NCBI GenBank assembly: GCA_029204225.1
Contig: MU832113.1
Span: 22,791 to 86,790 of the forward strand
Length of the DNA: 64,000 nucleotides
From: Diphasiastrum complanatum
Lineage: Eukaryota > Streptophyta > Lycopodiopsida > Lycopodiales > Lycopodiaceae
Direction of reading: 5' to 3'
Shown here piece by piece: positions 47,163 through 62,992 of this stretch (within the stretch, counting starts at the first letter, position 1; each line of letters starts with the position of its first letter). The position numbers were made by a program, and so were the translations under genes. The notes beneath the pieces are model-generated. The model was not told where the DNA came from and searched no databases. It saw only the letters and a program-made list of their open reading frames with translations.

Positions 47163-50100
47163 ATGTCTTCCAACCAGAGTTCCAGTTCCGACGACCCTGA
47201 TGCTAATAAGATCGACATCCAAGTATGCAAATTGGATATTATCAAATTGCAGACCTAGTACCAGCAGACAGAATCCTTTTTCAAGACAATTGAGTTCCAA
47301 ATCCCTGTCTTGACTGGGTATCAAAGTCCGCACCTGCTACACATGGCATACGCCAATTATAATGCTACTGCAAGATCGTGCCAACTCATAGTTCCCCCTG
47401 TCAAAAATTATGTTTATAATATATCTTTTGCGGCGACAGACTTGCATCCCTTCGGGTTCCCCCATGGACCAAATGCTATTACTAGGACACTCCAGAAGAT
47501 TGAGCAGACAACTTATTTCAAGTATATTGATCCCTTAGTGGACAAATGGAAGAATAAAGATGGGTACCGCATTGAGGTCATCAATGATCAACAACTAGCA
47601 ACGGCATGTGCATACTTGACCAAGTGCACACAACGACCGAGAACAAAGGTGCTGTGGGTACCAATGTCTCTATTCCACATGATGGCAGATTCACGACAGC
47701 ATGTCCAAAACCTTTATGATTGGGCACAGTTTGCTTCGAACTGCCTTCATGATTGTGTAAAAAACAAGATAATTGACAACAGTCCTGGGATATCTCATGG
47801 CTAATATCACACTCCATCAGGTACAAAATGGGCCCATACTTCAACAACACCTGCAAATTGCAGACAAATTATGAGACATTCCTATAGGGTCCAAAAATTC
47901 CAAGCGTTCACGCTCACGGGCCACTTCACCATTAGGGCTTCCACCCAAATGGACAAACACCAATATTATTCTACTAGTACACAAGCAACGAAGCTCTCAA
48001 CCAGATCCACAAGTAGTAGCATCATCGGCAGCTCAACAAGCCGACACCTCTAAGGCCCAGTTGCCAGACACAAGGCAACAACGCATCCACATTAAGCTTC
48101 AGGCCAGGAGGAAATCACCCGATGGCACAACATCAGAAGATTCAAATTTAGATGATGGCAGTTCAACCTCACACGCAGCCTCTCCGACACATTCATCACC
48201 CTTACACACCATCGATGGGGGTGATGGAGCAGCTATGTCTAAAGCAGTAGTAGACACGGGCACAACCCAAGTCGTGCCACCAGACCAAGTCACCACCCCA
48301 CCCCTACTGATTACCATGCCAACGCCGCCAACTTCACCAACGACACATTCTTTGGGAGGGAGAGGAGTGGGGACTCCCATTCCCCAAGACACGGAAGTGG
48401 CCCAACAATCACAAGACCAACATCCATAGGCCCAGCAAATCCATATCTTGGATACTTCACAATATTTTGATGTTGCGGATCTGATGGAGATCAGTGATGA
48501 TGAACCGAAAAAAGTGGATCAGTTAGGAGGAAGTCTGACCCCTCCACTAACCACTACCACAACAACCACCATTTCTACTAATATTGTTTCTCCAATCCAT
48601 CCACCTCCATCTCCATTTCCTCTACAATGTTTATTTTTTGAATTAGCTTCACCATCTCACACGCCTGATCAGTACCCAACCATCACTAACCCTGAGAAGC
48701 TCTCTGAACAGATCCGTGATGGTCGAGCAGAAGATCACATTGGAAGAGGTCCAGCAACAACTGAAGCACCAGATGGTCTAGATGGACCAAGCACGAGATG
48801 AATTGTCAAGTGCAATGACAGTTGGTGCCCCTCTAATTAAGCCCGAGGACATACAGTTCCAAGAGGCCACAACTATCCAGATGGAGAAATATGTGCGGCT
48901 GATCCAGGAACGAGAAGCCGAGAAGAGAAATTTTGAAAATATTGTGGCCAAGCAGGAAAACATCATCCTGGAGTCCCAGAGGCAGCTAGAAGATACGAAA
49001 AAGACCCTGTAACAAATCTTGGACAAGGTGAACCAATTGTGGGACATGGCGTACAAGGTAGCTGCTCTTACAAAGAAACCACGGGATGATGATGGAGATG
49101 ATGGAGTAGACAATAAGGATGGGCAAACCCGACCATCAGATGGTAGCTCGGGATCGGGTAGCCAGAGAGCCGAAGTTGCTTCCGGAGCTTTTCCCCTTTT
49201 TCCTCCCACTTTTAACCTCTCATCTTATTTCGCTTTTAATTTTATTCCTACTTACCCTGTTTCTTCACCTTCCTACTCTCTACCACCTCCTAGGAGATTA
49301 TTGGGCCCATCTAAAGGTCTAACTGACATGTACAAAGCCCGACGGTATGAGTTCCTTCAACAACTTTGCTCCTCCGACGCGACGTACAATTTATTAAACC
49401 CACCCCCTCCTAAATCTGTCATCCTTGCACCTCTCTCTCCAGATTACTCCATCCTTGAACCTCTAGAAATTAACATCGACATCAGGGGTGATGACGACTT
49501 TCTGATAGATCCATTGAAAACAAGAAGATTCTCGCCCAGGCAAGACACGGGTGCAGTTGAGCCATCTATGAGCGAGCGGACAAAGGAAAAGGATACGAGC
49601 ACTAAGGCCCTGGACGACTACTTGGCAAGGCCACCACAACGACGTAGGGCAGCTTCTCCTACTAGACCAAGGGGCAAGATGGCCGATACCAAAGAGTTGA
49701 AAAAATTTGAAAGAAAATATCCTCCCATCATGAGGGGAGGCAGAGAGGAGATCAATCAAAGCCAATACTCCACCAGGGCTGAGATCATTGCGGCACTACA
49801 ATTACAACCGGAATGGCGGAGCAAGGTCTTAAAAGATAGTAGGCGGCTGCAAGAGTATCTGAGGGCACCGACATAGAAACGAATTGATCCTTTCTACATG
49901 CTGCTCAAATGAAGGAATCCATGGCCTGCAGAAAAGCCACGGGTTGAATTGGTAAACTGGTCGGTGATTCTCGGAATTTTAGACAAAATCTCCCTGGATG
50001 ACCTAAGGCTACAGTTGCTGGATTTCGAACACAAATACAAGACTAGTGCCAATCTGTGCATGCAAGAAGGCGTCGAATATTGCCGATCAATGGCCTTTCT

Positions 50101-50586
50101 AATGCAGCAAGAATGTTTTTGGGATCGTGGTTTGGATCCAATAAGGATCAATCCCAATGCAACCCTCCAGTCAGAGGAAGACCATGAGATGATGGCCCGA
50201 CTATACTATGAGCGGCCTTCATGTCATCACGGTATGTAACTACGATAGAAGACTGGCAGAAAATGGGCTTCATCGAAAAGATACGAGAGTACCTGGGACC
50301 ACTAAACTACGGAAGTAAGCTCCGCTTCCAAGTGTTTGAAGCCCTAGGGCAAAAAATGAACGAGCGAAAATAGACGGCGATGCGTCGAGGCGAGCAGGAC
50401 TCACAAGAGGTTCTCAAGAGGGCTGGAATGTAGCGGCTATTGAGAAATTTTCATTTTTGCGAAAGAATTTTGCGGATAATAAGCACCCGGTTTGGAAGTG
50501 AACGAAGATCCGTGCTTTTTCAAGTGCCGGGCAGAACGACATCACCTGTGTTGTAGTGGGTCCTACAACAAATTAGGGGTGGATAA
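47163..50586 (+). pseudogene. Gypsy post-integrase accessory ORF (about 1140 codons), broken
   Basis: It starts MSSNQSSSSDDPDANKID at 47163 and can be followed through frame changes near 47805, 48780 and 50220 to a TAA at 50584-50586, which lies inside the polypurine tract. Stops lie at 47256, 48427, 49010, about 49874, about 49910, 50371 and a few more. The N-terminal third looks globular (LTGYQSPHLLHMAYANYNAT). A Ser/Thr/Pro-rich middle follows, then a coiled-coil-like EREAEKRNFENIVAKQEN, another low-complexity stretch, and a globular end with LDDLRLQLLDFEHKYK. I see no signal peptide or membrane span, so an envelope role is not supported. No family is recognised. Confidence 0.7.
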
Positions 50587-51270
50587 TGTTAGCGGATTCT
50601 AGAGAATCCCCAGATGCCGAGCCAAGCTGAAGACACAGAGTATTTCTCACCCATGACCGAGGAGGTCTCAAAAAGAGGAGAGTAGAAGAAACTGAGAGCC
50701 GAGCATGAGAGCCGAGGATTACTAGCTAGGATGATAGTTATTTTTTATGTGAGCCTACATGGTGTATCCTAGAGAAGGAACGACCATGTAGGAGCTAGTA
50801 ATGTTTCCTAGGCAATGTAAATAAGTGTAGACCCCCTTAAATAATTTAGAGTGAGCCACCTTTTGATAGTGACCTCTAGTGGAAGGGCTATTTCCACATG
50901 TAATTTCTAATCTAGTGAAATTGCCACTTGGGCTCCACATGGGCAGCCCTCTTGCTTATTTAAGGGCCCCCCTCTCTTGTGAGGGAGATTTTATTGTATT
51001 GTCATCTCTCTTGATTGAATAAAAAAGATCCTCCATGAGTTCTCGACAATTGAGAAGCTCCTTGTTCACGGCAATCTTCTTGAGTGAAATTCCTATGAAC
51101 ATGTTCTGATTTCTTTTTGTGATTGTGGATTAACTAGATTTCTTGCTTACTTTCTTGCTTTGTGGAATGTAGATGTGGATTAATTATCTTGTTTCTTGAT
51201 TTTGTAGTTTCAGCATGCAGGTAAACTATAGAGGCTAAGATTGTGATCTGATTTTGCATATTCACTAACA
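50587..51270 (+). mobile_element. Gypsy 3' LTR with adjacent polypurine tract
   Basis: TGTTAG at 50587 and CTAACA at 51265-51270 are perfect 6-bp inverted ends, giving a 684-bp LTR. AATTAGGGGTGGATAA (50571-50586) is the polypurine tract. U3/R features are TTATTTAAGGGCCCC (about 50957) and AATAAAAAAG (about 51020). No matching 5' LTR is in the window. Confidence 0.75.
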
Positions 51271-51729
51271 ATCCTGTCCTTGATTGTTCTTGGGTATTCC
51301 AAGCATCATAAAATGGGTGTTTCTTGATTCTTGGGCTGCTATAATGCTGTTAGGAAGTTAGCTTTCTTGATTCTTGTTTCTTGTTGAGTAGCTTAATCTT
51401 GTTATTGTATTATTTCCTGATTTTCTAAGATAGTTTGGTAGATAGATTGCAAATTTGCTCTTTGTCCAGAACATTGATCTGTGCTTGAGCAAGGATTTGG
51501 TTGCATGGCTTGTAAATGCATGTAGCTGAGTGAATGTAACCGTTTCATCCCACTGACAGGCTGGAAATACACGTTGCAAACTAAGAAGCATTTCTACCTA
51601 GAAACCGTTCTAAACAAGAGGACTTAATTGTAAAGAACTAGCTTATGGAAACAGGCAGAAACACCCAGTTTCCAGAGCGGTAACCACTTGAGAAGTAACA
51701 AAGAGAAGAAGAGTAAAGAAAGAAGAAAT
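51271..51729. other. Spacer without recognisable features
   Basis: AT-rich sequence between two gypsy relics. No domain or LTR end could be assigned. Confidence 0.4.
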
Positions 51730-52980
51730 CCGTGTTCACAGATTCGGCTGGAATATGTGAACATAGATTCCGAGTCTACTAATATTCTATTAATAGTATG
51801 GCCTCCTATAATGGCACTTATCTCAGGGACTCCACAGTCTCCTCTATCTACATACTCTACTCTATTGCTATATGTAGGTATGGATAATGTAACAAACCCC
51901 TCTCCTTCCTCAGTCCTTACATAATGAACTCCTTAATCCTCTGTATAACTCGAGAAAGATGTAGGCGTCTCGCCTTTATATTTGTCCTTCTCCCAGGATA
52001 CAGTAATTCGTTTATGGCTCTTTCCTTCTGATGTTGCCATATGGTCTCAGAAGGTAATCTCCTTCTTCCTCCAGTAAGTAATAACATTGGCTTGATATAG
52101 TCATGGTCTCCCTAATAAGACTTTGTAAGATGATTCCCTAGTGGTTTTTAATATAATGAAGTCCATCAAAAACTTATGGTCACCAATGTAAACTGTGACC
52201 TAAGACAACTCCTCTATTGGAGTTCTCCTAGTTGCATCTGCCAATCTCAGATGTCTAAGTGTAGGTGCTATTCTATGACGAATGCCTAACTCATACGCTG
52301 TCTCTTCAATCATTATATTTACACAATATCTAGAATCTATGGATACACTATCTAAAATGCAGCCATTAATTATCACCTGAATTTCAAGTGGGCCTTTGTC
52401 GCCATGGTTTATCAGTCCCACGTTGACCAATGGCAACTTAGTTTTTCTTTTCTTTTTCCTTTGCAATAATTGTTTAAACTCTTTCTTATAGTATTGATTA
52501 TTCTCTAATAATTGTTTGAAAGTTATATTGGGCATTCTAGAGGCAAAATCTTCCACTATGTCATATGAATGATGTCTAAGTGGAGATGGGTCTCTAGGTA
52601 TCTCATTACTTATTATTGGATCTAAGAATGTTATTTTTTTTTAACTTTCTTCATTTCTTTGTCTAGGAGTTTCTTAGCTTCTAAACCGATATATGGCTTA
52701 TAGTATTTTTCATTAGTTCTATCAAAGTCTGGGTCTTTAGGAGTTTTTGCGATTTGCCCTATAGGTTGTGTTTTGTTGTCGCATTTTTTGCACTTTTAGC
52801 AGTATTTGTATTTTTGTCCTTATTATTTTTTTTTTTTTATCTCTAAGAGTCGGCATATTCTTCCTACTTCTAGTTGTGACTTTGTTTAAATCTAAGTCTA
52901 ATTTAGGCCAATCTTGGTCTTGATTTTCTATGGTCTTAGACTCTACTTCTATCCTTTGGACTACCATGTCAATGTTAGAT
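51730..52980 (-). pseudogene. Second gypsy gag-protease relic
   Basis: On the minus strand, a Lys/Arg-rich gag end (52967-52737) is followed by a protease frame (52556-52200). This frame has PLEIQVIINGCILDSVSIDSR, in which the usual IDSGS is now IDSRY. A TVYIGDHKFLMDFI-like stretch and VLLGRPWLYQANVI follow (about 52130-52085). Linker sequence follows to about 51730 with stops. RT is absent. Confidence 0.7.
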
Positions 52981-53120
52981 TTAGATGGCCGTAGTTCATC
53001 TTCGCGATTTAGGCTGTGGCTGTTGTGGCTGAAATTCGGTACAAGTGAAGAGTGAATATCACAAATAGATGTCTATCAAAATCAATTACAGAATAACTCA
53101 GAGTGTGTTCGCCCAATTGA

Positions 53121-53998
53121 TAAGAAGTGAAACTGTAACAGATAACAGAAGAAAGGAATGCACAAGCTATAAAACTAGCTCTCTTCTCTCTATTGATAGT
53201 TGAATCTCTGTGTATGTACAATGGCTCTGAGTGTTGCCCTTATAGAGATGACTAACCGTTGATCACCAACCGTTAAGGTGTCGATTAAAATCAGGTAATG
53301 TGTTGCTCAAAATGTCGTGAGTTCTTAATTACAATAAATTTACAAGATGCAAATAGGCCTTTACATGAATTTTGGCACTATAGCATATTTTCATGTACAA
53401 AAATTGAAAAATTAAAACATTTAATTTGGATAATGTGGGATCAAAGGCCTCCACAGCCATGTGTCACCATCCTAGGTGGTCACGTGTCGCCAGTAGGACT
53501 GTGCTTGATGGGACCCACTGTGCTATGCCTATATAGTGGTGGGATTTCTCTCTTTCCATTCACTCAGTCTACCCAGGAGTTGGTGGATGGAGAGCACATG
53601 CATTAGCCAAGATGTATCTCCAGGCCAAGAGATGTTATGGAGCCTCATGATCCCACATTATCCAAAATTATTGTTTATATTGTAAAAAATTTCAATTTTT
53701 ATACATGTAAATGTGTTATAGTGCCTAAATTTATGTAAAGGCCTATTACCACTTTGTAAATTCACATTTAGGTTAGAACTTGCGACGTTCTATAGAGACG
53801 CAGTAGCGGGTCTCAACCGACATTTTGACGGTTGGTAAACGACAGTGAGCCGGTGATCGTTCCTATAAGGTTGACACTTCGTGCCATTGTACTTACACAT
53901 TTGCACATATCTGAGTATCAATAGAGAGAGAAGAGCCGATTTCTATAAACTTGAGCATACTTTCCCTCTGTCATCTTTTACAACATTACTTCTTATCT
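53121..53998. repeat. Large foldback, arms about 330-360 bp
   Basis: Left arm 53121-53452 is the diverged reverse complement of right arm 53639-53998. Shared blocks include GATAAGAAGT, TCTCTATTGATA, GTACAATGGC, ATAGGCCTTTACAT and GGATAATGTGGGATCA. The loop of about 186 bp contains its own TATA-like CCTATATAGTGG. The left arm joins the minus-strand gypsy relic, so the arms are probably inverted LTR copies. A transcript through it would form a long imperfect hairpin. Confidence 0.85.
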
Positions 53999-57544
<3,546 letters not shown>

Positions 57545-58053
57545 TGTAGCGACGTCCGAATAGAGTCGATCTGAGTAGTTGTAACTACTAATTCATACTA
57601 CAATCAATCACCTTCCAAACTATAGATTGACACTGCAGATCTGATATTAATTTATAAACAGTATATAATGTTTAATCAACAATCAATAATTGAGAAATAA
57701 CGGAAGCAATATCTACTAAAAGCAAGCATGACAAATCATTCACAGATTACACATGACAGACAAAATGCTGCAACTCTATTATAAAAAAACAAGCTTACAA
57801 CAAAATCTTTGAGCGATGTCTATTTCCCAGATCAGCACGTTGGCGCAAGAGAGGTATTCTCTCTTATGAGAAACTAGCTACTGCTAATTTTTGTAACTTG
57901 TAACTAGCTACTGCTTGTTACACATGTGTATGTCTGTATATTTATGCATGTGTATGTCTGTATATTTCTTCTCTCTCATTGATCTTGTATATAGGAATGG
58001 AGAGACATGATTAATCTAATTTGCATAAGAGATGATTAATCTAAACTGTAGTA
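57545..58053 (-). mobile_element. Probable copia-5 3' LTR
   Basis: In minus sense it would start TGATTACTACAG (58053) and end GTCGCTACA (57545), a TG...CA pair about 509 bp long. It contains a TATA-like CCTATATACAAG and a direct repeat TATACAGACATACACATG (two copies near 57925 and 57950). No second LTR is available for confirmation. Confidence 0.4.
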
Positions 58054-58069
58054 ATCAGAAGAACGCATT

Positions 58070-58990
58070 ATGCTAATTCTAACTGATTTTGGTTGCACGT
58101 CGTTTTCCTTCGCTAAATCTATGCATTCAGCTACTTATTCTATGTGTTCACGCCCTGGTTCCAAAATGCAAAAAATGCAAAAAAGCCAAAGGTTTGTGAA
58201 AACACGTTCTAAGTCATTTGGACTAAGTGTCACATTTTTTTGGGAAAATGTAAAAAATTCACTGTGTTGGTCTTTGACAAAACCAGTGTGTCATCAACGT
58301 AGACACCAATAATAATGATGTCAACATCTATGACTTTCACATAGATGTTGTAATCAGCCATTAAAGGCTGGAAGCCTAAGGATCTGAGTGTGTGATGCTT
58401 CTTCTTGTACCACTGTCTCGCAGACTATGTCAGTCCATAGATGTTCTTGTGCATTCTGCAGGCATAGTCAGCAAAAAACTTATAGGAAAAACCTGGTGGG
58501 GTCCATGTAGACTTCTTCCTTTAGATCTTCATGCATAAATGTTTTCTCCTCATCTACAATACGGATCTTGAGACTATAGGCTACTACATATGCAAAAAAC
58601 ATACGTATAGATGTATGCTTGACAATAAGAGAAAAAGTTTCTGTATAGTCAACACCATACTTTTGTGATAAACCTTTAGCAACTAGCCTGGCTTTCTATC
58701 TTGATACATTGCCATCTGGTTCATATTTGTACTTGTAGATCCATTTGCATTTGACATGTTTCCTATCTGCTGGTACTAGTTCAAGAGTCCACACTTTGTT
58801 CTGCTCCATGGAGTTTATTTCGTCTTCCATGGCCTTGATCCACTTGTCCTTCTCTGGACTATCGACAGCTTCCTCATAAGTCTATTATTCACCACTGAAT
58901 CCACAAAACTCTTACTGGGTAGAAACTGAACTATCTGGTGCATACCTGACAGGTTGTCTTCTTTCTCTTGCAGATCTCCTTGGAGTTTGT
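58070..58990 (-). pseudogene. Copia-5 reverse transcriptase region
   Basis: On the minus strand: the hinge RRSARERRQPVRY (about 58975-58935); EDEINSMEQNKVWTLELVPAD; CKWIYKYKYEPDGNV (about 58755); ARLVAKGLSQKYGVDYTETF; then, after a frameshift, HKNIYGLT, SARQWYKKKHHTLRSLGFQP and GVYVDDTLVLSKT with the intact YVDD box (about 58310-58270). Several stops are present. RNase H is absent, and the sequence passes almost directly into the LTR-like region. The 5' half is cut off at about 58990. Confidence 0.9.
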
Positions 58991-59239
58991 GCACAAGTCA
59001 TGTTGTAAACATACATACTTTATAAGCCAATTGAATTGAGACATCCTTAACTAATGAATTGACTCAAATAACAAATATTTGGACTCAGTCATTTTATTCG
59101 CGACTTTGCTAACAATCACAAACTTCCACATGTTAAATCCTTATTGATTAAACATGACATGGAAGATCAACACCTAAGCAATTGTACATGTGTCATTACC
59201 ATATTGAATTAAATTAAACAAACACATGGCAAAGTAAAT

Positions 59240-60251
59240 GTCATACCTAATTTCTAAGGACGTGTCTGTTTGCACAATCATATCATATGTATTTCATTCA
59301 AAGATTAATTTTCTTGTCGTGTTCTTTGCATTCTTGGAACCTCTATCGTCGATAATGTGGAGTACTTTTGTCTTGACAATTGTTTGTCTCGTAAAATAGA
59401 AGAGAAAACTTTGATTGTCAAATCGATCAGTGTCATAGATTTTCAAACAGTATGAGCTAAGTAATTCAGAATGAACTAAGCACTTAATGATTGTATAGAT
59501 TCAAAACTGACCACTACATGTTGGAAGATTTGAATTTGATAACCAATATTTTATTCTAAATGAATTGATAAATGGAATCACTATTTTGCTAGAAGTTTGA
59601 AACGTTATCTCGACATATTGAAGATATAAAGTATCTTAATCATCGATAAGTTGATATTGAAGTTTTAGTACCACATAAGCAAGATCTACTACTAAGGGTA
59701 GAACTTTCACTTGAATTCTATATGTAGAAGCCACTTATTTGATAGAATAAGGAGATTCTCAATTGTTGAGGATAAAAAATGCTAGGTTACTCTATAGACA
59801 TTCGAAGACTTACAGATATTAACTTTGTCTATTTTATAGATGCTAGAATAACAGATATACTGTCTAACAAACTTAATCAAAAGGTTAATTTGGGAGAATT
59901 ATATTGATAATTTAGAATAGAGTTTAAATCGGATTCTAAATAAACAGTTCAATACTTGTCTATTTATTCACACATTTCTATTAGATTAATTGTGATGATT
60001 TATTTGATAAACACATTGGTGATGTTGATTACCAATCTAACTAAATGTCTGTCGACAACCATATTTTCAGTCACAAACAACAACGTCTAAACTTTGACTT
60101 TAGCAATAAAACTCTCTCTTTGAGGAACGATAACTCTATATATTACATTTATGTATTGAATTTGAAATTAGCACAATATGCTACATTAGGTCCAAGTGTG
60201 ATATCTAAAGCTAGAAGAAAGTATAGAGGCATTTACATGCGGGTGGTATAA
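59240..60251 (+). pseudogene. Second unrecognised, AT-rich broken coding relic
   Basis: Coding-like plus-strand segments in shifting frames include 59310-59457 (with GTSIVDNVEYFCLDNCLSRK), about 59770-59910 (with YSIDIRRLTDINFVYFIDAR) and about 59990-60250, ending in TAA. They have several stops each. Composition is balanced and unlike chance AT-rich frames, yet no retroelement or host family is recognised. The style (AT-rich, dense, broken) resembles 22441-24189, but I found no sequence match between the two. Confidence 0.3.
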
Positions 60252-62139
60252 GGAGGAAAATGCTCTGAAGTCATACATATTAAAACTCCCTAAGGCATTG
60301 ACTCTTTCATTCTATATATCAAGGTAGTAAGAGAAGATTTAGGAGATCTAACAACATTTTCTTAGCTAGAATTTTTAACTGCATGTGTGATGAAGAAGTT
60401 GACTACATAATTTCTGCTTGATTGCTTCAAGGTAATTTGTTAGGGATCTCTTACATAGGTGAATATGCTTGTCTTGCTTGAGGTGATATATTCTTATGTT
60501 GATGCCTTTGAATGGCTTTCTTGAGAAGCTTTGAGGATGGCTTGTTGAGTCCTTCTAATTTGCATAATGCTTGACTATTGGGGCTGCAATTGCTTCTAGG
60601 ATTCGCAATTGTCATTTATTGGGCAACTCCAACACCTGCTTCTCAAGTCCTTTCTTGGATGTCCTCTCCTTCCATGCTTGTTGTGTAATGGGCTAGTAGT
60701 TGCTTATAGCATTTGCATTTTTGTTGTCATTATTTCCTCAAGGCAAAGCTATGTTCATTAGACAAGAACGATTCAAGACTAAGGTTGGGGAAGAGGTTAG
60801 ATGTGGCAAATATATGAGAAAGTCGTCTTGTGATTTTTTTCTTTTTTTGTCTCGAGTGGATCGGAGATAACATCCAGTAAATGGGGGATGAAGGGATGCA
60901 AAAGAATGAGTTACAATAGGAGACGAGTGCTAACAACAAAAGTAGCGCAGTGTGGCCTAAGAGCATGAGGAGAGATTGGGGCATAAGTACCTACATCCTT
61001 CCCAAAGCTTGGATAATCCTCCTTGTTCTTCCTAGCAAGAAGTACATTATGTAAAGACACAAGTAATCTTCCTTTTTGGAAGCCTCAATGATGTTATATT
61101 TTAGCTTTGTCCTGCCTTCCAACTATTGTGATGAGTTACTATAGTGGGGGGCATTGCTTTCCTCCATCGAATTCCTTGCCACTTAGCTAAGCTCAACTAC
61201 CCATCATTTGGTCTTTTTGAAAGAGATTGTATACATAATAATTCTTCGTACAAAAGGTAAACAAAACCAACAAGTATTAGATTGTAGCTCAAGTGGAAGG
61301 GCACTTATTTCCTTACTTCGAGATGTTGAGTCATAATGTTCTCACAAACATTTCGTGTACACGTTGTAACTTTGACATATGCAACTATGAATCTCTTTCT
61401 TTTTCTTGGAAAACTTACTTTGCATTATTAGAATCTAAAAAAAAAACTATTTCGGTTCCTTATAAAAAAGCCAACAAAAAATAGGTGTTTAAGTGAGCTC
61501 ATAAAGCGTTTTTATTATTCTTAATTCCATGTAGAAAGTAGAAAGACTCTTGTCTAACTAGGCATGTCATTAAGCATTTGTCCAAATAAACTTTGGAGAG
61601 AAAGTTCAAAAGGGGGGGTATCCCATGCTCTGGTGCTTTACTCCATGTGAACGAAACTAGTTTTTTTTTAAGATTTTCTTGAATGGCCGTGCATTTATGA
61701 GCAAGCTGCGTGGGCAACTATGGGCATAACACCTTGCATGTGCTAGCTCCAAGGTCTTATGAGGCCCCAAACTTTTGAACTAAAATAAAATTGCAGGTGT
61801 CTATGTAATGTGGAACTGGCCAAGTTGGGTTGTTCTACCTATGAAATCCAACGAGCCCATTTGGCATGGAATCGTGGGTTGATCAAGTCCCCATCATGGA
61901 GGATATATAGTTTTGATATTCTTTGTCTTTTTTTAAAGGAAACAAGAAGGTTGGGGTGTGAGCTTGATGTTAATGATTTAGGCATGGGATGGTAACCCCC
62001 TATCTTGATGTTATCATATTTTGGAGCATGGTTATCAGGGTAAAATAAGTTTCCACCCAATTTTCCCTTCCTTACGCTTGAAAGAACAGTTCAATTGATA
62101 AGGTATTTGAAAAATAGGATTTCTACATTTATCTCTATT
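60252..62139. other. No recognisable gene
   Basis: About 1.9 kb of mixed sequence upstream of the GATA gene, without element domains or RNA genes. Distal promoter sequence of that gene may be included. Confidence 0.4.
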
Positions 62140-62233
62140 AAATAATGAGACCAAGTTGCCCAAGTAGGCCTACTAGTGAATTTCTTTTCTTAGAGACCTT
62201 TGACTCCCAAAAGCCCACACAAAACATCAAACA

Positions 62234-62278
<45 letters not shown>

Positions 62279-62952
62279 TTCACTAAAACTTGAAAGCCCA
62301 TCACCATCTAGGCTTTTCCTCTTATTCTAGCTGCTTATGAGTCTCTTCCAGGAATAGTTCAAAGGGGAGCATATTTTCCTTTACCAATTGTACCATTGAC
62401 CATCCTCTTTAAAGGGGGAGGTGGGTTGCTTGTTGTGCTTGCTTTTCATAATATGCATTTTTGACAAGTTAACACAGCAGCCCAGCTTATTCCCTTATGC
62501 TTGTTATGAACATAAATGAGCTGCTATTCATGGCCCTGTTCTTTGTGTAGAGAGACTTTTTTTTGCTTTCCTGCCTCTACTGCAGCATTGGACACTATAT
62601 CAGTTTTATGCTGCTTACTTCTTTTGCTTAGCTCCTTCTAATGGGTGCTCTCATTATTTAGCTCTTGTTTCATTCCATTTTTGCTCTCAGCTCCCCATCT
62701 TCTCTATGCTACTGGCCATTATCCTATCTGCAGTCGGCAGTGATATAATCTCAACGTTTGGCAGGCTCAAACGTATCTTAAACTCCTATTTCCTATCTTA
62801 ATTGCTCTCAATTATAGCCTTCTGCCCAATTATTTGTCCTCAAAGCTACAGAAATGATTTCTAGCCCATATTTTGGCTGAGATATCTTACTTTTGCTTCT
62901 GTTCAAGTATAGATAAAAAAGAGGCATTTTAAGGATTAATCCTGAAAGGAGG
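62140..62952 (+). promoter_or_regulatory. 5' flank and leader of the GATA gene
   Basis: The stretch carries a (CT)n tract of about 44 bp at 62232-62275 followed by TTTCACTAAAACTTG. CT-rich tracts of this kind are common in plant 5' untranslated regions. Pyrimidine-rich, non-coding sequence continues to the ATG at 62953. The transcription start and any leader intron cannot be fixed from sequence. Confidence 0.5.
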
Positions 62953-62992
62953 ATGGGAAAACAGGGTCCCTGCTACCATTGTGGGACAACAA
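62953..62992 (+). CDS. GATA-type zinc-finger transcription factor, first coding exon
   Basis: ATG at 62953 opens MGKQGPCYHCGTT. A GTAAGTGT donor starts at 62993, leaving one base of a split codon that would give Ser if the next exon begins GC or GT. The start MGKQGPCYHCG is characteristic of plant GATA factors of the GATA26/27 type, whose finger continues TPLWRNGP...CNACG. CxHC supplies the first zinc ligands (CX2C). These are nuclear DNA-binding regulators. I did not find the second exon up to base 64000, so the first intron exceeds 1 kb. A frame that reads through the donor to 63141 is intronic. Confidence 0.8.

Larger units (their letters stand above)
39760..51270 (+). mobile_element. Large non-chromoviral Ty3/gypsy element (Tat/Athila-like), 5' end missing
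   Basis: In order: gag with zinc knuckles, protease, RT, RNase H, integrase, minisatellite spacers, a long accessory frame, polypurine tract and 3' LTR. The integrase C-terminus ends NGGPLRRYY with no chromodomain, which fits the non-chromoviral (OTA) branch. The gag start, primer-binding site and 5' LTR are replaced by copia-4. A family-X LTR is inserted in gag. Stops occur in most domains, so it is dead. Lineage naming is from domain appearance only. Confidence 0.85.

Noticed and set aside
47163-50586. Accessory frame as a retroviral-type envelope protein
   Set aside because: No signal peptide, transmembrane span or glycoprotein-like Cys pattern is visible; position alone is not enough.
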